A stretch of DNA of 64,000 bases from JBJSXJ01 sp044235425 (GCA_044235425.1 JBIIHW010000011.1:70582-134581), one strand, 5' to 3'. Shown: positions 18,370 through 26,812, numbered from the stretch's first letter. The notes: generated by a model not told the origin, from the letters alone. Program-made: numbers and translations.

Positions 18370-19515
18370 ATGTCTATTTTTGACACCGATGTCGCGGCTT
18401 GTCGCAATCGTCAAGCTCGTTTGTGGCAAGCCATCCAAAACCCCGCCTCGCTGGGGCTCGCAGAGCCCGCCCGGGACGTGGATCTAATCGTGGTGACGCA
18501 GGCCGAACATATTCAGTGGCTGATGGGGCCGCGCTTCAGTGGGCTGTTTCAGCCCGTGGCGGCCCTGCGTCCGGATGGCGAGTCCCTGCTGGTCGTTCCC
18601 GAACGCTGGCAGGGAGAGACGGCCGCCACGACACTCTTGCCCTACCCTGCCAAACATCTTTCCACACTGCGAAATGACCAGCGCCAAGCATCAACGGCCG
18701 TCTTGCTGGATGCACTCGGCCAGCGGCCCCCAGTGCGGCGAGTGGGGGTGGAGTTTTCGACGTTCGGGCGCTATTTCCAGGGGCCGCTGGATGTCGAATT
18801 GGTCGACCTGGAACCGCTGCTTTATCGTCTGCGACGTCGCAAAGATCCAGACGAGATCGCTCGGCAAAGACATGCCATCGCGGCCACCGGCGCCATGTAT
18901 GAAACCGCCCGCCGCATCCTGCGGCCCGGACTGTCCGAAGTGGAAATGTTTGTGGAACTCCAAGCGACCGCCGTGCGATTCCTAGACGAACCACTGACCG
19001 GCACCGGGAATGATTTTCAGTGTGGCTCGCGAGGCGGCAGCCCACGCTCCGGCCGACAAGCCGCCGCCGGCGAACTCTACATCCTCGACCTCGGCCCCGC
19101 CTTTCGTGGCTACTTCGCCGACACCTGTCGTACGCTGGCCGTGACGGAGGTGAGTGTCGAGCAGCAGCGGGCCTGGGACGCCATTCAGCCTGTCTTCGAC
19201 CTGGTCCAGCGTACGGTCCGCCCCGGCGTCTCCGCTCGACAACTCTTCCAGCAAGCTCAGGCCATCCTCGATCAGTCTCCTCATGGCGTATTCAATCACC
19301 ATCTGGGACACGGCATCGGTCTGTTCCCGCACGAAGCGCCCCATTTGAATCCCAATTGGGATGATTACTTTGAAATTGGGGACACGTTTACGGTCGAGCC
19401 GGGCCTCTACGCGCCGGAGTTACGCGCCGGCATGCGGCTCGAAAATAACTACCTGGTGACCGCGGATGGAGTAGTACTCCTGAGCGATTTTCCACTCGAA
19501 CTGCGACTGTCCTAA
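18370..19515 (+). CDS. M24 family metallopeptidase (Xaa-Pro aminopeptidase-like)
   Basis: This 381-residue protein has a creatinase-type N-terminal domain (to about 150) and a pita-bread catalytic domain. Metal ligands are visible: Asp in YILDLGP, Asp in FADTCRT, His in HHLGHGIGL, Glu in FTVEPGLY and Glu in MRLENNYLV. The second catalytic histidine is in PHEAPHLN. The protein is therefore predicted to be active, releasing N-terminal residues before proline or cleaving related C-N bonds; relatives include prolidases and creatinase, so the substrate is open. It is cytoplasmic, with no signal peptide. The upstream Shine-Dalgarno is weak. A candidate terminator follows 17 bp after the stop. Confidence 0.9.
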   Translation: MSIFDTDVAACRNRQARLWQAIQNPASLGLAEPARDVDLIVVTQAEHIQWLMGPRFSGLFQPVAALRPDGESLLVVPERWQGETAATTLLPYPAKHLSTLRNDQRQASTAVLLDALGQRPPVRRVGVEFSTFGRYFQGPLDVELVDLEPLLYRLRRRKDPDEIARQRHAIAATGAMYETARRILRPGLSEVEMFVELQATAVRFLDEPLTGTGNDFQCGSRGGSPRSGRQAAAGELYILDLGPAFRGYFADTCRTLAVTEVSVEQQRAWDAIQPVFDLVQRTVRPGVSARQLFQQAQAILDQSPHGVFNHHLGHGIGLFPHEAPHLNPNWDDYFEIGDTFTVEPGLYAPELRAGMRLENNYLVTADGVVLLSDFPLELRLS

Positions 19516-19532
19516 CTCGGCAGATGACAGTG

Positions 19533-19567
19533 GCCGCTGATGAAGCCGCAACGCCAGCGGCTGGTTT
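19533..19567 (+). terminator. Candidate intrinsic terminator after the M24 peptidase
   Basis: GCCGCTG (19533-19539) pairs with CAGCGGC (19555-19561) and is followed by TGGTTTT. Further downstream a 16-bp near-perfect direct repeat (AAAAAATCTCAGGCCTC, around 19606-19638) has no clear function. Confidence 0.45.
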
Positions 19568-19787
19568 TAGTGACAGTCGCCGCTGGACACCCACACCCGG
19601 CTCCAAAAAATCTCAGGCCTCAAAAAATCTCAGGCCTCAAGCCGTGATGACACGCCACCTGTCTGCTGTTTTTCGTCTCTGACGGCCATTCCTGACCAGC
19701 TTTTCAGAAGTTTTGGAATTGTGAAACGCAGAGGTCACCGAGTCTGAGCATGAGTCGAATGAAAATAACTGGTCGTGTCCTGCGCGG

Positions 19788-20591
19788 TTATTTTTGCTTT
19801 GCTAGACGCTGGGCGTGGACGTCGGCCACGGACCACATGTAGGAGTTCACGCCAGGTTTGGTCCGCAGAGCTTTATCGGCAGCAAGCGTCAGGTATTTGC
19901 GAGCCTGTGCGGCATCGCCCTGAGCTTCGAAGAACAGGCCGAGGTACAGGTGAGCGTAAAACAGGCGGCCGGCCAGGATCTCAGGCGGCGGCTCGCCGGA
20001 CTGGGCATCCCGCAGCACATCCTCGGGCTGCTTTTGGCCGCGATAAAGTTCGTAGATGGTCATCATCGGCACCCGCCGATCACCTTCGATGGGCAGCATG
20101 GTAGCGCGAGCTTTCGCTACGCCCTCATCCCGCGCCAGACAGAGATATCGCCACACCGAATTTTCGACGTCCCGGTTATCGTAGGTCTGATACAGTTCGA
20201 ACTGCTTGGCACCCCGAGCAAATTCACCGGCATAGTACAGTGCAATGCCGCGCTCCCACTGCGAGGGCTCGCGCCGGGGAGCGAGTTCGACGAGGCGATC
20301 AAAGTCTTTGACCGAGGCGGCGATTTCCCCACGACGAAATCGGCTGCGACCACGCCAGTAATAGGGATCAGGAGCCGTTGGTTCCTCCGCCAGCCACTCT
20401 CCCGCAATCTGCTCCAGGAGCTTTTCGTCGCCCGCTCGGTCGGCTGCCGCCAGCTGGCTACTCCACATGGCACGTTGCTCAGCGGTCGGCGGTGCCGCTC
20501 GAGCGCTGGTTGTCGCGCCACCCACCAATAGCAGACAAAACAGCTTCAGCCAGATGCGTGGGAAGAGGGCGGGTTGCGACGCCGTGTGCAT
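19788..20591 (-). CDS. Secreted tetratricopeptide-like repeat protein
   Basis: The predicted protein of 267 residues starts with a signal peptide (hydrophobic LFCLLLVGGATTSARA, cleavage before APP). The mature part is almost entirely helical, with Ala-rich amphipathic pairs resembling tetratricopeptide repeats, for example PDPYYWRGRSRFRRGEI, WERGIALYYAGEFARGAKQF and LGLFFEAQGDAAQARKYLTLA. Such repeats are protein-interaction scaffolds; no enzyme motif is present. I start at the ATG ending at 20591, which has TAGGAGA 8 nt upstream, rather than the TTG two codons earlier. The gene is divergent from csrA and stands alone. Function is unknown beyond probable periplasmic binding or scaffolding. 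Confidence 0.75.
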   Translation of the reverse strand: MHTASQPALFPRIWLKLFCLLLVGGATTSARAAPPTAEQRAMWSSQLAAADRAGDEKLLEQIAGEWLAEEPTAPDPYYWRGRSRFRRGEIAASVKDFDRLVELAPRREPSQWERGIALYYAGEFARGAKQFELYQTYDNRDVENSVWRYLCLARDEGVAKARATMLPIEGDRRVPMMTIYELYRGQKQPEDVLRDAQSGEPPPEILAGRLFYAHLYLGLFFEAQGDAAQARKYLTLAADKALRTKPGVNSYMWSVADVHAQRLAKQK

Positions 20592-20990
20592 GACCAAATC
20601 TCCTACGAAAGGCCGTCCTCGGCCTGGAACTAAAACTAAAACAGTATGTCCGCCGGCTGAACGGCAAGGCGCTGTCCGCCGACGGCCAGATTGTAACCAG
20701 AATAGTCCTGCCGCAACTGCGACACTTTCGCACTCAAAACGCGATTTTCTGTCACAAAATGAGACATCTCGGTCCTCGAGCGACTGATAGCGATCGCTGC
20801 TATCGATTTGTAATGCTCGGCTGAAAAGCAGAAATTGGACGTGATATTTCGACTAAATATTCGGGAATACGCTCAAGTTTCTCTATCTCGCCATGATTGG
20901 CATGTTGATTGCATCCACGGATGGTTGTTGCGTTGGTGGTCCATGACAGCTTTTTTGGCAGGCGAATTCAGCCTCCCAAGGAGGGATCCA
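20592..20990. other. Divergent intergenic region upstream of the first csrA
   Basis: This 399-bp region separates the tetratricopeptide gene from csrA. It contains a sigma-54-type promoter (20897-20914), an inverted repeat GATAGC-N7-GCTATC around 20787-20805 that spans a GCGATCGC octamer, and the csrA ribosome-binding site. An open frame runs in phase with csrA from 20835, but its codons upstream of 20991 do not look like coding sequence. Confidence 0.5.
20897..20914 (+). promoter_or_regulatory. Sigma-54 (RpoN)-type promoter upstream of csrA
   Basis: TTGGCATGTTGATTGCAT places GG (20899-20900) and GC (20911-20912) exactly 10 nt apart and closely fits the -24/-12 consensus TTGGCACG-N4-TTGCA. 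Transcription would start near 20924, giving a leader of about 67 nt. The second csrA has an equivalent element. Confidence 0.65.
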
Positions 20991-21377
20991 ATGTTAGTCT
21001 TAAGTCGCAAGGTGGGAGACCGTGTGCTGATTGGCGATCAAGTTACGGTCGTCGTTTCCAAGATTGCTGGCAATCGAGTGACGCTGGCGATTGAAGCTCC
21101 GGAGTCGATGCACATTATTCGTGCCGAGTTACCACAGGAGGAACGCGAACGGCTGTCGGCTCGGGGTAATCGCACGGCCACGTCCCACCGACTCACCGTA
21201 GCAGCGGCGGTTTCGAGCTTGGTGTCGAGTGCTGGGGGCAGTGCGGCAGGATCTGCTAGCACGGGTGCCGGCCCGCTGTCAGCCTATCGGTCGGCCGCGA
21301 GCGCGTCCTCACGACTCGCTCACGGCGCGTTGCAACTCGGTGATGAAGGCTTTCAGAATCGAGCGACTTGCCAGTAG
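20991..21377 (+). CDS. csrA: Carbon storage regulator CsrA/RsmA with C-terminal extension
   Basis: CsrA is a dimeric RNA-binding protein that recognises GGA motifs in mRNA leaders and alters translation or stability. Residues 1-55 are canonical (MLVLSRKVGDRVLIGD, VTLAIEAPE) and the RNA-contacting arginine near position 44 is present (HIIRAEL). The protein is 128 residues, about twice the usual 60, because of a Ser/Ala/Gly-rich low-complexity tail. The start at 20991 is fixed by AAGGAGG at 20978-20984 and the family N-terminus. The last 69 bp overlap the convergent DegT-type gene. A sigma-54-type promoter precedes it. A second paralogue lies 5 kb away on the other strand. Confidence 0.92.
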   Translation: MLVLSRKVGDRVLIGDQVTVVVSKIAGNRVTLAIEAPESMHIIRAELPQEERERLSARGNRTATSHRLTVAAAVSSLVSSAGGSAAGSASTGAGPLSAYRSAASASSRLAHGALQLGDEGFQNRATCQ

Positions 21378-22442
21378 CACGGGATGGTGGAGCAGGATCG
21401 TTTCAGTCGCCGCGCGACGGGCATACTTCAGCTCCGTCGGCTGACGACAGCGGCGGGCACTACGAGTGGCGAAGCCGCGAAAACCAGCATCGAACGGCAG
21501 GCGTGATTTCCAGAGTCTCGCCAGCCACGCTTCGCGACTGAACCGCTCCTCGGACTCGTTATTTGGCAGCCAACCCAGCTTGTAATAACTCGGCTCTCCC
21601 CGGTCGTGCTGAGTTGTCAGGAGCTGCAACCCGGGGAAGTTTTCAGCCCGCAATTGCGCGACCGCCTGCCGTCGTATCGCATTTTGAGAGTCCAGTTGCT
21701 CCCATTGGGGCAAGAGGACTGCGGCTTGTAATTCGCTGAGAGGGAAGGCGAGGTTTCCGCGATCGCACCAGACTTTGATTCGCTGATGGAGCTGTGCGTC
21801 GCGCGTCAAAACTGCGCCACCGCGACCAGCGGTGAGCAGTTTACTGCCGCCAAAGCTCAACACGCTGGCAGCTCCCCAGCTGCCCGCTGGCCGTCCTTGA
21901 ATCGTGGCACCGGGCGTCTGGCAGGCATCTTCCACGATGGCGATGCCCCACCGTTCGCCCCACTCACAAATGGTACGCATGTCGGCCAGTGTGCCGTGCA
22001 GATGTGACACGATCACCGCGCGAGTTACGGGGCTCCGGGCGTCTTCTAATTGAGCCGGCGACAAGCACCAGGAGTCGGCTTCGAGATCGATGAGTACCGG
22101 TAGTGCTCCAATCGCCTCGATGGCGCGAAAATTCCCTGGGAAGTCGTACCCGGCCAGAATAACCTCGTCTCCCGCCCTGACGCCCACTCCGCGCAAAGCG
22201 AGTTCGACGGCGATGGTTCCCGATGAACAGACGCTGGCGTGTGCCATCTGGTGGCGCTGGGCGAGAAGTGTTTCCAATTGTTCAGCGTAGGGACCGGCGT
22301 AGCGTCCCCAAGCTCCCGAAGCGTACGCCTCGAGAAGTTGCGCGCGGACCGCTTCGTTCGCGGGTGGCCAATGGATGGCATCTACCACCTGCATCCAATC
22401 CGACGATCGCGCTACGGACTCTTTTGAATTCGACGTCGCCAT
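21309..22442 (-). CDS. DegT/DnrJ/EryC1/StrS-family PLP aminotransferase
   Basis: This 377-residue protein has the sugar-aminotransferase fold of type-I PLP enzymes. The N-terminal segment CSSGTIAVELALRGVGV provides phosphate-binding residues, VEDACQTPGA holds the PLP-ring aspartate, and the Schiff-base lysine is in SFGGSKLLTAGRGG. Family members aminate keto-sugars for surface glycans, or occasionally perform dehydrations; the exact substrate cannot be read. GAGGAAAC precedes the ATG. Its 3' end overlaps the extended tail of the convergent csrA gene by 69 bp, and no sugar-nucleotide operon adjoins it. Confidence in the family is high; pathway assignment is not possible. Confidence 0.88.
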   Translation of the reverse strand: MATSNSKESVARSSDWMQVVDAIHWPPANEAVRAQLLEAYASGAWGRYAGPYAEQLETLLAQRHQMAHASVCSSGTIAVELALRGVGVRAGDEVILAGYDFPGNFRAIEAIGALPVLIDLEADSWCLSPAQLEDARSPVTRAVIVSHLHGTLADMRTICEWGERWGIAIVEDACQTPGATIQGRPAGSWGAASVLSFGGSKLLTAGRGGAVLTRDAQLHQRIKVWCDRGNLAFPLSELQAAVLLPQWEQLDSQNAIRRQAVAQLRAENFPGLQLLTTQHDRGEPSYYKLGWLPNNESEERFSREAWLARLWKSRLPFDAGFRGFATRSARRCRQPTELKYARRAATETILLHHPVLLASRSILKAFITELQRAVSES

Positions 22443-22773
22443 CGCAGTTTCCTCGTCTACGGCTCGGACCTAAGTTCCACGCTGGTTCGCCCTTGTTCCG
22501 GCATGGATCGCCAGTGATTCCAGCGGGTGACCTGAGTTTAATGTTTTTTTCGTGCCGTTGATTTGTGTTTCCAAAATGACCGCCACGGTCTGACGGTCTG
22601 ACGGTCTGACGCGGGCCTGACGGTCTCGGGATACACCCTTTTGCTCTTGACGCTGGCGTCCGCGGCGACGTACTGTTCGCCCCGCTGAAGAGTGGCGATG
22701 CGCGGCAGCGGACGCTGGAGCATCGCCGTCCTGAGGAAAGTGCTGTGGGAAGAGGGCGATTTTGGACGATCAA
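22443..22773. other. Divergent intergenic region with a short CTGACGGT repeat
   Basis: These 331 bp lie between the DegT-type gene and the lipoprotein hydrolase. A short direct repeat of GGTCTGAC occurs around 22587-22626 and is followed by a related GCCTGACGGTCTC. No convincing promoter, hairpin with U-tract or gene was seen. Confidence 0.45.
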
Positions 22774-24813
22774 ATGGCAGCTCGTCGACGAAGGCAACGT
22801 GCGGTGGCTGAGCCACGAATGTTGGTCCTTGCGCGCTGGTCGTCAAGACAGGCGTCCCTGCTGCTGGCTGTGATTACTGGTCTGGTGATGCTGGCCGGCT
22901 GCGCGTCGACGAACTACGTGCAAGTGCGTCGCGTGCCTAAGAATCCGCTCGCTGATCCCCTGAATCTGCTGTCGTGGAGCGGCCCCAAACCAACTCCGCG
23001 CACCGAGCAATTGCTGCGACGCTATGACTTGGCGAAGCCCAGTAAATCCAATCCGCCCGTGGCGTTGGCGAGTTTACAACGAGAAATTGCCAGCGAGCCA
23101 ACACCGGAAAAAATCTATTCCTACGCCGAACTGGCCTATGTGAGTGGTCAGCGGGCGCTCGAACTGGGGCATGCCGACTCGGCGTTTGATTACTACTGCC
23201 ACGCTTTGGGACACGCCTACCGCTATCTCTTCGATTCCGAAGTGGATCCGTTTCGAAATCCCTACGATCCCCAGTTTCGTCAAGTATGTGATCTGTACAA
23301 CGGCGCCCTGGAAGCGGTTCTGCGGTTGCTGAAAAAGAATGGCCGGCTGCGCCCGGGCGTCATTGAACGCATCGAAACCAAACGGGGTGAAGTAGAGCTA
23401 GCCATCGAACTTAAGGGCGCGTGGCGTGCGGATGAGCTGGAAAAACTGGAGTTTGCGTCGGACTATGAGGTCAAAGGACTCAGCAATCAGTACCACACCT
23501 ACGGACTGGGCGTGCCGATGATCGGCGTGGGAAAGCCAATCGCTCGGGATAATCCGGCCGCTAAGTACTACCCGAAAGGCCTTTGCTACGCGATGACCGC
23601 CTTTCTGCGCGGGCCGCGGGAACTCGAACCGGAACCCGCCGACGAAGATGAGACTCCGCGGAAACGCCGCTTTGTACTCGAGCTTCACGATCCACTCACG
23701 GTGCAAGAACTACCCGTCGCCGGGCGATTGGTGCCCCTGGAAACAGACCTGAGCGTAGCCCTCGGGTATCACCTGGACCATCTGGACATCGAGCCTCAGG
23801 CGCTCGCCACCCTCGGCCTGATCTCCCCGATGGCGACCGATCCCCTCGAAGGGATCTACATGCTGGAACCCTATTCGCCTCATAAAATCCCGGTGATTAT
23901 GGTGCATGGATTATGGTCCAGTCCGATGACTTGGATGGAGATGTTCAACGACCTGCGGGCATTGCCTGAAGTTCGTGATCATTACCAGTTCTGGTTCTAC
24001 CTCTATCCCACCGGACAACCATTTTGGGTTTCCGCCGCTAAGTTACGCGCCGATCTGGCGGAACTCCAGCACACCGTTGCCCCTCAGCCTGAACGAACCG
24101 GGTTACCCCATACCGTGCTCGTGGGGCACAGCATGGGAGGTCTCGTCTCGTACATGCAGACCATCTACGGCGGCGATTCCATGTGGCAACTGCTCACCGA
24201 CCAGCCCTTTGAAAATCTCAAGGCCGACGACGCCACTCGGCAAAAAATGCGCAATCTCATTTACTTTGAACCCCAGCCGATGATTCGCCGAGTGATCACG
24301 ATTGGCACGCCGCACAAAGGCAGTGATTATGCCAATGACTACACCCGCTGGCTGGCTCGAAAACTGATCCGCTTACCCGGCATGATGGTTTCCACCGGCG
24401 AGCAACTGCTGCGCGACAACCCGTCGTACTTTCGCGATCCGGAACTGCTCACGACCACGACGAGCATTGATTCCTTGTCGTCGCAGGCGTCGATTTTTAA
24501 ATTCCTCGCCGAAGCCCAACGAGCTGCCGATGTGCGCTACCACACCATCATCGGCCTCACACCCCAAAGTTCCATTCTGCCCTCACAGCCGGGGGATGGC
24601 GTCGTCAGTTTCACCAGTGCACAGCTGGCCGACAGTGAATCAGAGTTGGTAGTGGCGGCGGACCATGTGCAGGTCCACCGCCATCCCCGCTCCACACTCG
24701 AAGTACGCCGCATCTTGCTCGAACATCTCCAGGAACTTGAACGTCCCGTAGGTGCGGAAGTCATCGCTTCGCCCGACACACGGGCTGATGCGGCAACGTT
24801 AAGCCGTGAGTAG
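22774..24813 (+). CDS. Lipoprotein alpha/beta-hydrolase (lipase/esterase-like)
   Basis: The predicted 679-residue protein starts with a basic segment, a hydrophobic helix and a lipobox LAGC (cysteine near 46), so it should be a lipidated envelope protein. An N-terminal helical region (to about 370) precedes an alpha/beta-hydrolase domain. There, IPVIMVHGLW is the oxyanion-region strand, VLVGHSMGGLVSY carries the nucleophile serine, ITIGTPHKGSDYAN follows, and the late DGVVSFTSA and ADHVQVHRHP segments supply plausible Asp and His. It resembles PGAP1-like/lipase esterases. I use ATG 22774 because the upstream extension begins with TTG; ATG 22819 is also possible and still leaves a signal peptide. 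The substrate is unknown. Confidence 0.82.
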   Translation: MAARRRRQRAVAEPRMLVLARWSSRQASLLLAVITGLVMLAGCASTNYVQVRRVPKNPLADPLNLLSWSGPKPTPRTEQLLRRYDLAKPSKSNPPVALASLQREIASEPTPEKIYSYAELAYVSGQRALELGHADSAFDYYCHALGHAYRYLFDSEVDPFRNPYDPQFRQVCDLYNGALEAVLRLLKKNGRLRPGVIERIETKRGEVELAIELKGAWRADELEKLEFASDYEVKGLSNQYHTYGLGVPMIGVGKPIARDNPAAKYYPKGLCYAMTAFLRGPRELEPEPADEDETPRKRRFVLELHDPLTVQELPVAGRLVPLETDLSVALGYHLDHLDIEPQALATLGLISPMATDPLEGIYMLEPYSPHKIPVIMVHGLWSSPMTWMEMFNDLRALPEVRDHYQFWFYLYPTGQPFWVSAAKLRADLAELQHTVAPQPERTGLPHTVLVGHSMGGLVSYMQTIYGGDSMWQLLTDQPFENLKADDATRQKMRNLIYFEPQPMIRRVITIGTPHKGSDYANDYTRWLARKLIRLPGMMVSTGEQLLRDNPSYFRDPELLTTTTSIDSLSSQASIFKFLAEAQRAADVRYHTIIGLTPQSSILPSQPGDGVVSFTSAQLADSESELVVAADHVQVHRHPRSTLEVRRILLEHLQELERPVGAEVIASPDTRADAATLSRE

Positions 24814-25136
24814 TGAATGATGGTCTACTCGCTGCATTCGGTGGAACAACCCAATGCGGATTTGGCGAGTTGATTCCGAAGCTCGCATTGTCCGACGCCC
24901 CGGAGGGGCAGCCACATACCAGCCCACGGCAACGCCGTTTCGGAACGGCGGCGGCACCGGCGATGTGCCACGGCTCCGCGAATGACGCCTCCGAAATCGC
25001 GGAGCGATGGCATTGGATAGCCAGGTGGCGTCAGCCCCTGGACCTCGGCACGAAATGAAAAAAATCGGACTGCCGGCCGTACCCGCGATGTGCCACGGCT
25101 CCACCGTTTCGAACCGCCGCCCACACCGGCGATGTG

Positions 25137-25332
25137 CCACGGCTCCGCAAACGAGGCCTCCGAAATCGCGGAGCGATGGCATTCGATAGCCAGGTGGCGT
25201 GAGCCCCTGGTACTCGGCACGGCCCGCTCTTCTCGATTTGTATAAAAATAATCGGAACGGCGGAGCCGTGGCATTGGTGTGGCGTCGAGCGGGACTGGCC
25301 AAGGCGGAGCCAATGTCATCGCTCCGCGATTC
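25137..25332. repeat. Long direct repeat A, copy 1
   Basis: This 196-bp segment starts CCACGGCTCCGC and ends GCTCCGCGATTC. It is nearly identical to copy 2 at 25749-25942, differing by a few substitutions and a 2-bp indel in an A/T run. A shorter diverged copy of its first third begins at 24968. Confidence 0.85.
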
Positions 25333-25482
25333 ACAAAACGTGTTTGTGGGGTGAGTCCAGGCGTTTACACGCCTGGCTATCGAATGCCACGGCTCCGCCG
25401 TTCCGGAGTAACCAAGGAAGTCACTGCTTCGCCCGACACAAGGTCGGGTCGGGAGCTAACGTGTCGCATCGTGCAGCGAGCC

Positions 25483-25616
25483 GACATGTCGCACGGCTCT
25501 CCGAGCCGTTGAGCGTGAAGCTAGTGGCAACGTTTATCTCGGGTGCATGTCAGCTCGGAGAGCTGACCGACGGGAGAGCTGACCGACGGGAGAGCTGACC
25601 GACGGGAGAGCTGACC
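25483..25616. repeat. Repeat B, copy 1, with four 16-bp units
   Basis: The 134-bp copy begins GACATGTCGCACGG and ends in four head-to-tail units of GGGAGAGCTGACCGAC (the first lacks the leading G run). It is directly followed by copy 2. Confidence 0.85.
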
Positions 25617-25718
25617 GACATGTCGCACGGCTCTCCGAGCCGTTGAGCGTGAAGCTAGTGGCAACGTTTATCTCGGGTGCATGTCAGCTCGGAGAGCTGA
25701 CCGACGGGAGAGCTGACC
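25617..25718. repeat. Repeat B, copy 2, with two 16-bp units
   Basis: This 102-bp copy matches repeat B copy 1 but has two 16-bp units instead of four, which accounts exactly for the 32-bp difference. A third GACATGTCGCAC begins at 25719. Confidence 0.85.
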
Positions 25719-25748
25719 GACATGTCGCACGCCCGCACCCACGATATA

Positions 25749-25942
25749 CCACGGCTCCGCAAACGATGCCTCCGAAATCGCGGAGCGATGGCATTGGATA
25801 GCCAGGTGGCGTGAGTCCCTGGTACTCGGCACGGCCCGCTCTTCTCGATTTGTATAAAAAATCGGAACGGCGGAGCCGTGGCATTGGTGTGGCGTCGAGC
25901 GGGACTGGCCAAGGCGGAGCCAATGTCATCGCTCCGCGATTC
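25749..25942. repeat. Long direct repeat A, copy 2
   Basis: This 194-bp copy of repeat A is displaced 612 bp from copy 1. Both copies are followed by the CCAGGCGTTTACACGCCTGG hairpin module (25357-25376 and 25969-25988). Confidence 0.85.
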
Positions 25943-26140
25943 CGGAGGTTTTTTATCGGGCGCACGTTCCAGGCGTTTACACGCCTGGCTATCGAATGCC
26001 ACGGCTCCGCCGTTCCGAACCGCCGCCCGTACCCGCGATATGCCACGGCTCCACCGTTTCGGAACGCCGCCCGCACCGAAGAATGCCACGGCTCCGCCGT
26101 TCCGAACCGGCAACTGCGGGCCCGTAGGCCATCCGTCCGG

Positions 26141-26608
26141 TTATCGCTGAGCGGCCGGGCGAATAACGCCCATCGGAAAGCGGCGTTCGAGTCGTCGTAG
26201 CGGTAGAACGCGGGCTTGCGGCAGCTCGCGGGCTTGCTGCGACTCGCGGGCTTGCTGCGACTCGAACGGCAACTCCTCGTTTTCGTCCGGATCGATGAAG
26301 GAGGCGGTGACGTCGCCGTCCGCCATGCAGAGGGCAGCGAAGTCTTCCCAGACGTCGATCACCGGCGTCTCGCTGGAGGCTTGCTGGTCGCTGGCAGCCT
26401 CGCACTCAAGCAGCGTCTTTGCGGGCAGCGTCTTTGCGGGCAGCGATTCCGCTAAAGCCCGCTGGATAAGTTCGCCGCGCAGGATTCGCATTTCCGGTGG
26501 AGCTTCAATTCCCACCTGCACGGACCGCCCTTTCACTCGCAAGATCGTGATCACAATTTGGTCATTGATGCGAATCGTTTGAGACGACTGTCGAGAAAGA
26601 ACTAACAT
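26141..26608 (-). CDS. csrA: Second CsrA paralogue with repeat-bearing C-terminal extension
   Basis: The protein is 155 residues. The N-terminal 50-55 residues are a complete CsrA domain (MLVLSRQSSQTIRIND, VQVGIEAPPE) with the RNA-contacting arginine retained (ILRGEL). The remaining 100 residues form an acidic then Gln/Arg-rich tail. They include a duplicated LPAKT (15-bp repeat, 26413-26442) and three 6-residue units ESQQAR/ESQQAR/ELPQAR (18-bp repeat, 26211-26264). The start is set by the family N-terminus and AAAGGAG upstream. The gene is preceded by a sigma-54-type promoter and is divergent from the FAAL-ACP-synthase gene. It may have different RNA targets from the first paralogue; that is inference. 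Confidence 0.9.
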   Translation of the reverse strand: MLVLSRQSSQTIRINDQIVITILRVKGRSVQVGIEAPPEMRILRGELIQRALAESLPAKTLPAKTLLECEAASDQQASSETPVIDVWEDFAALCMADGDVTASFIDPDENEELPFESQQARESQQARELPQARVLPLRRLERRFPMGVIRPAAQR

Positions 26609-26674
26609 GGCAAACACTCCTTTGAAGGCGAGAAATTCGCGTGAGAAACCATCCGATGAGATGTTGAGGGAGTG

Positions 26675-26692
26675 ATGCAGAATCCGTGCCAA
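26675..26692 (-). promoter_or_regulatory. Sigma-54 (RpoN)-type promoter upstream of the second csrA
   Basis: On the minus strand TTGGCACGGATTCTGCAT has GG (26690-26689) and GC (26678-26677) exactly 10 nt apart and matches the -24/-12 consensus at nearly every position. The predicted start is near 26665, giving a leader of about 57 nt. Confidence 0.7.
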
Positions 26693-26812
26693 TTACCGCC
26701 GTCGAACTCGCTTTCTGTCTGAGAAATTGCTTTAAGTAGTGTTCCCACAGTGAATTATGGTTTGCGAAATGCGGGATCGAGGAGAGTCCAAGTGGGGTGG
26801 TTGGCAGTCGAC

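Larger units (their letters stand above)
24814..26140. repeat. 1.3-kb intergenic repeat field without credible genes
   Basis: This stretch is built from overlapping short modules: CCACGGCTCCGC, CCGAAATCGCGGAGCGATGGCATT, CCAGGCGTTTACACGCCTGGCTATCGAATGCC-like hairpins, and longer direct copies listed separately. Open frames exist on both strands but consist only of translated repeat text and lack ribosome-binding sites. The left part (24897-24944) is related to the 76-bp array beside tRNA-Sec at 63.7 kb. It separates the lipoprotein hydrolase from the convergent second csrA. No transposase, integrase or terminal inverted repeat was seen. Confidence 0.8.

Noticed and set aside
20917..20924. ACGGATGG as a CsrA autoregulatory site in the first csrA leader
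   Set aside because: The predicted sigma-54 start near 20924 would leave it outside the transcript; only the GGA in the Shine-Dalgarno region remains.
25483..25730. A possible CRISPR array
   Set aside because: The repeats are head-to-tail without unique spacers of even length and no cas gene is nearby; it is a minisatellite.
24825..26150. Several open frames of 80-170 codons on both strands in the repeat field
   Set aside because: They translate the same repeat modules in different frames, lack ribosome-binding sites and show no protein-like pattern.
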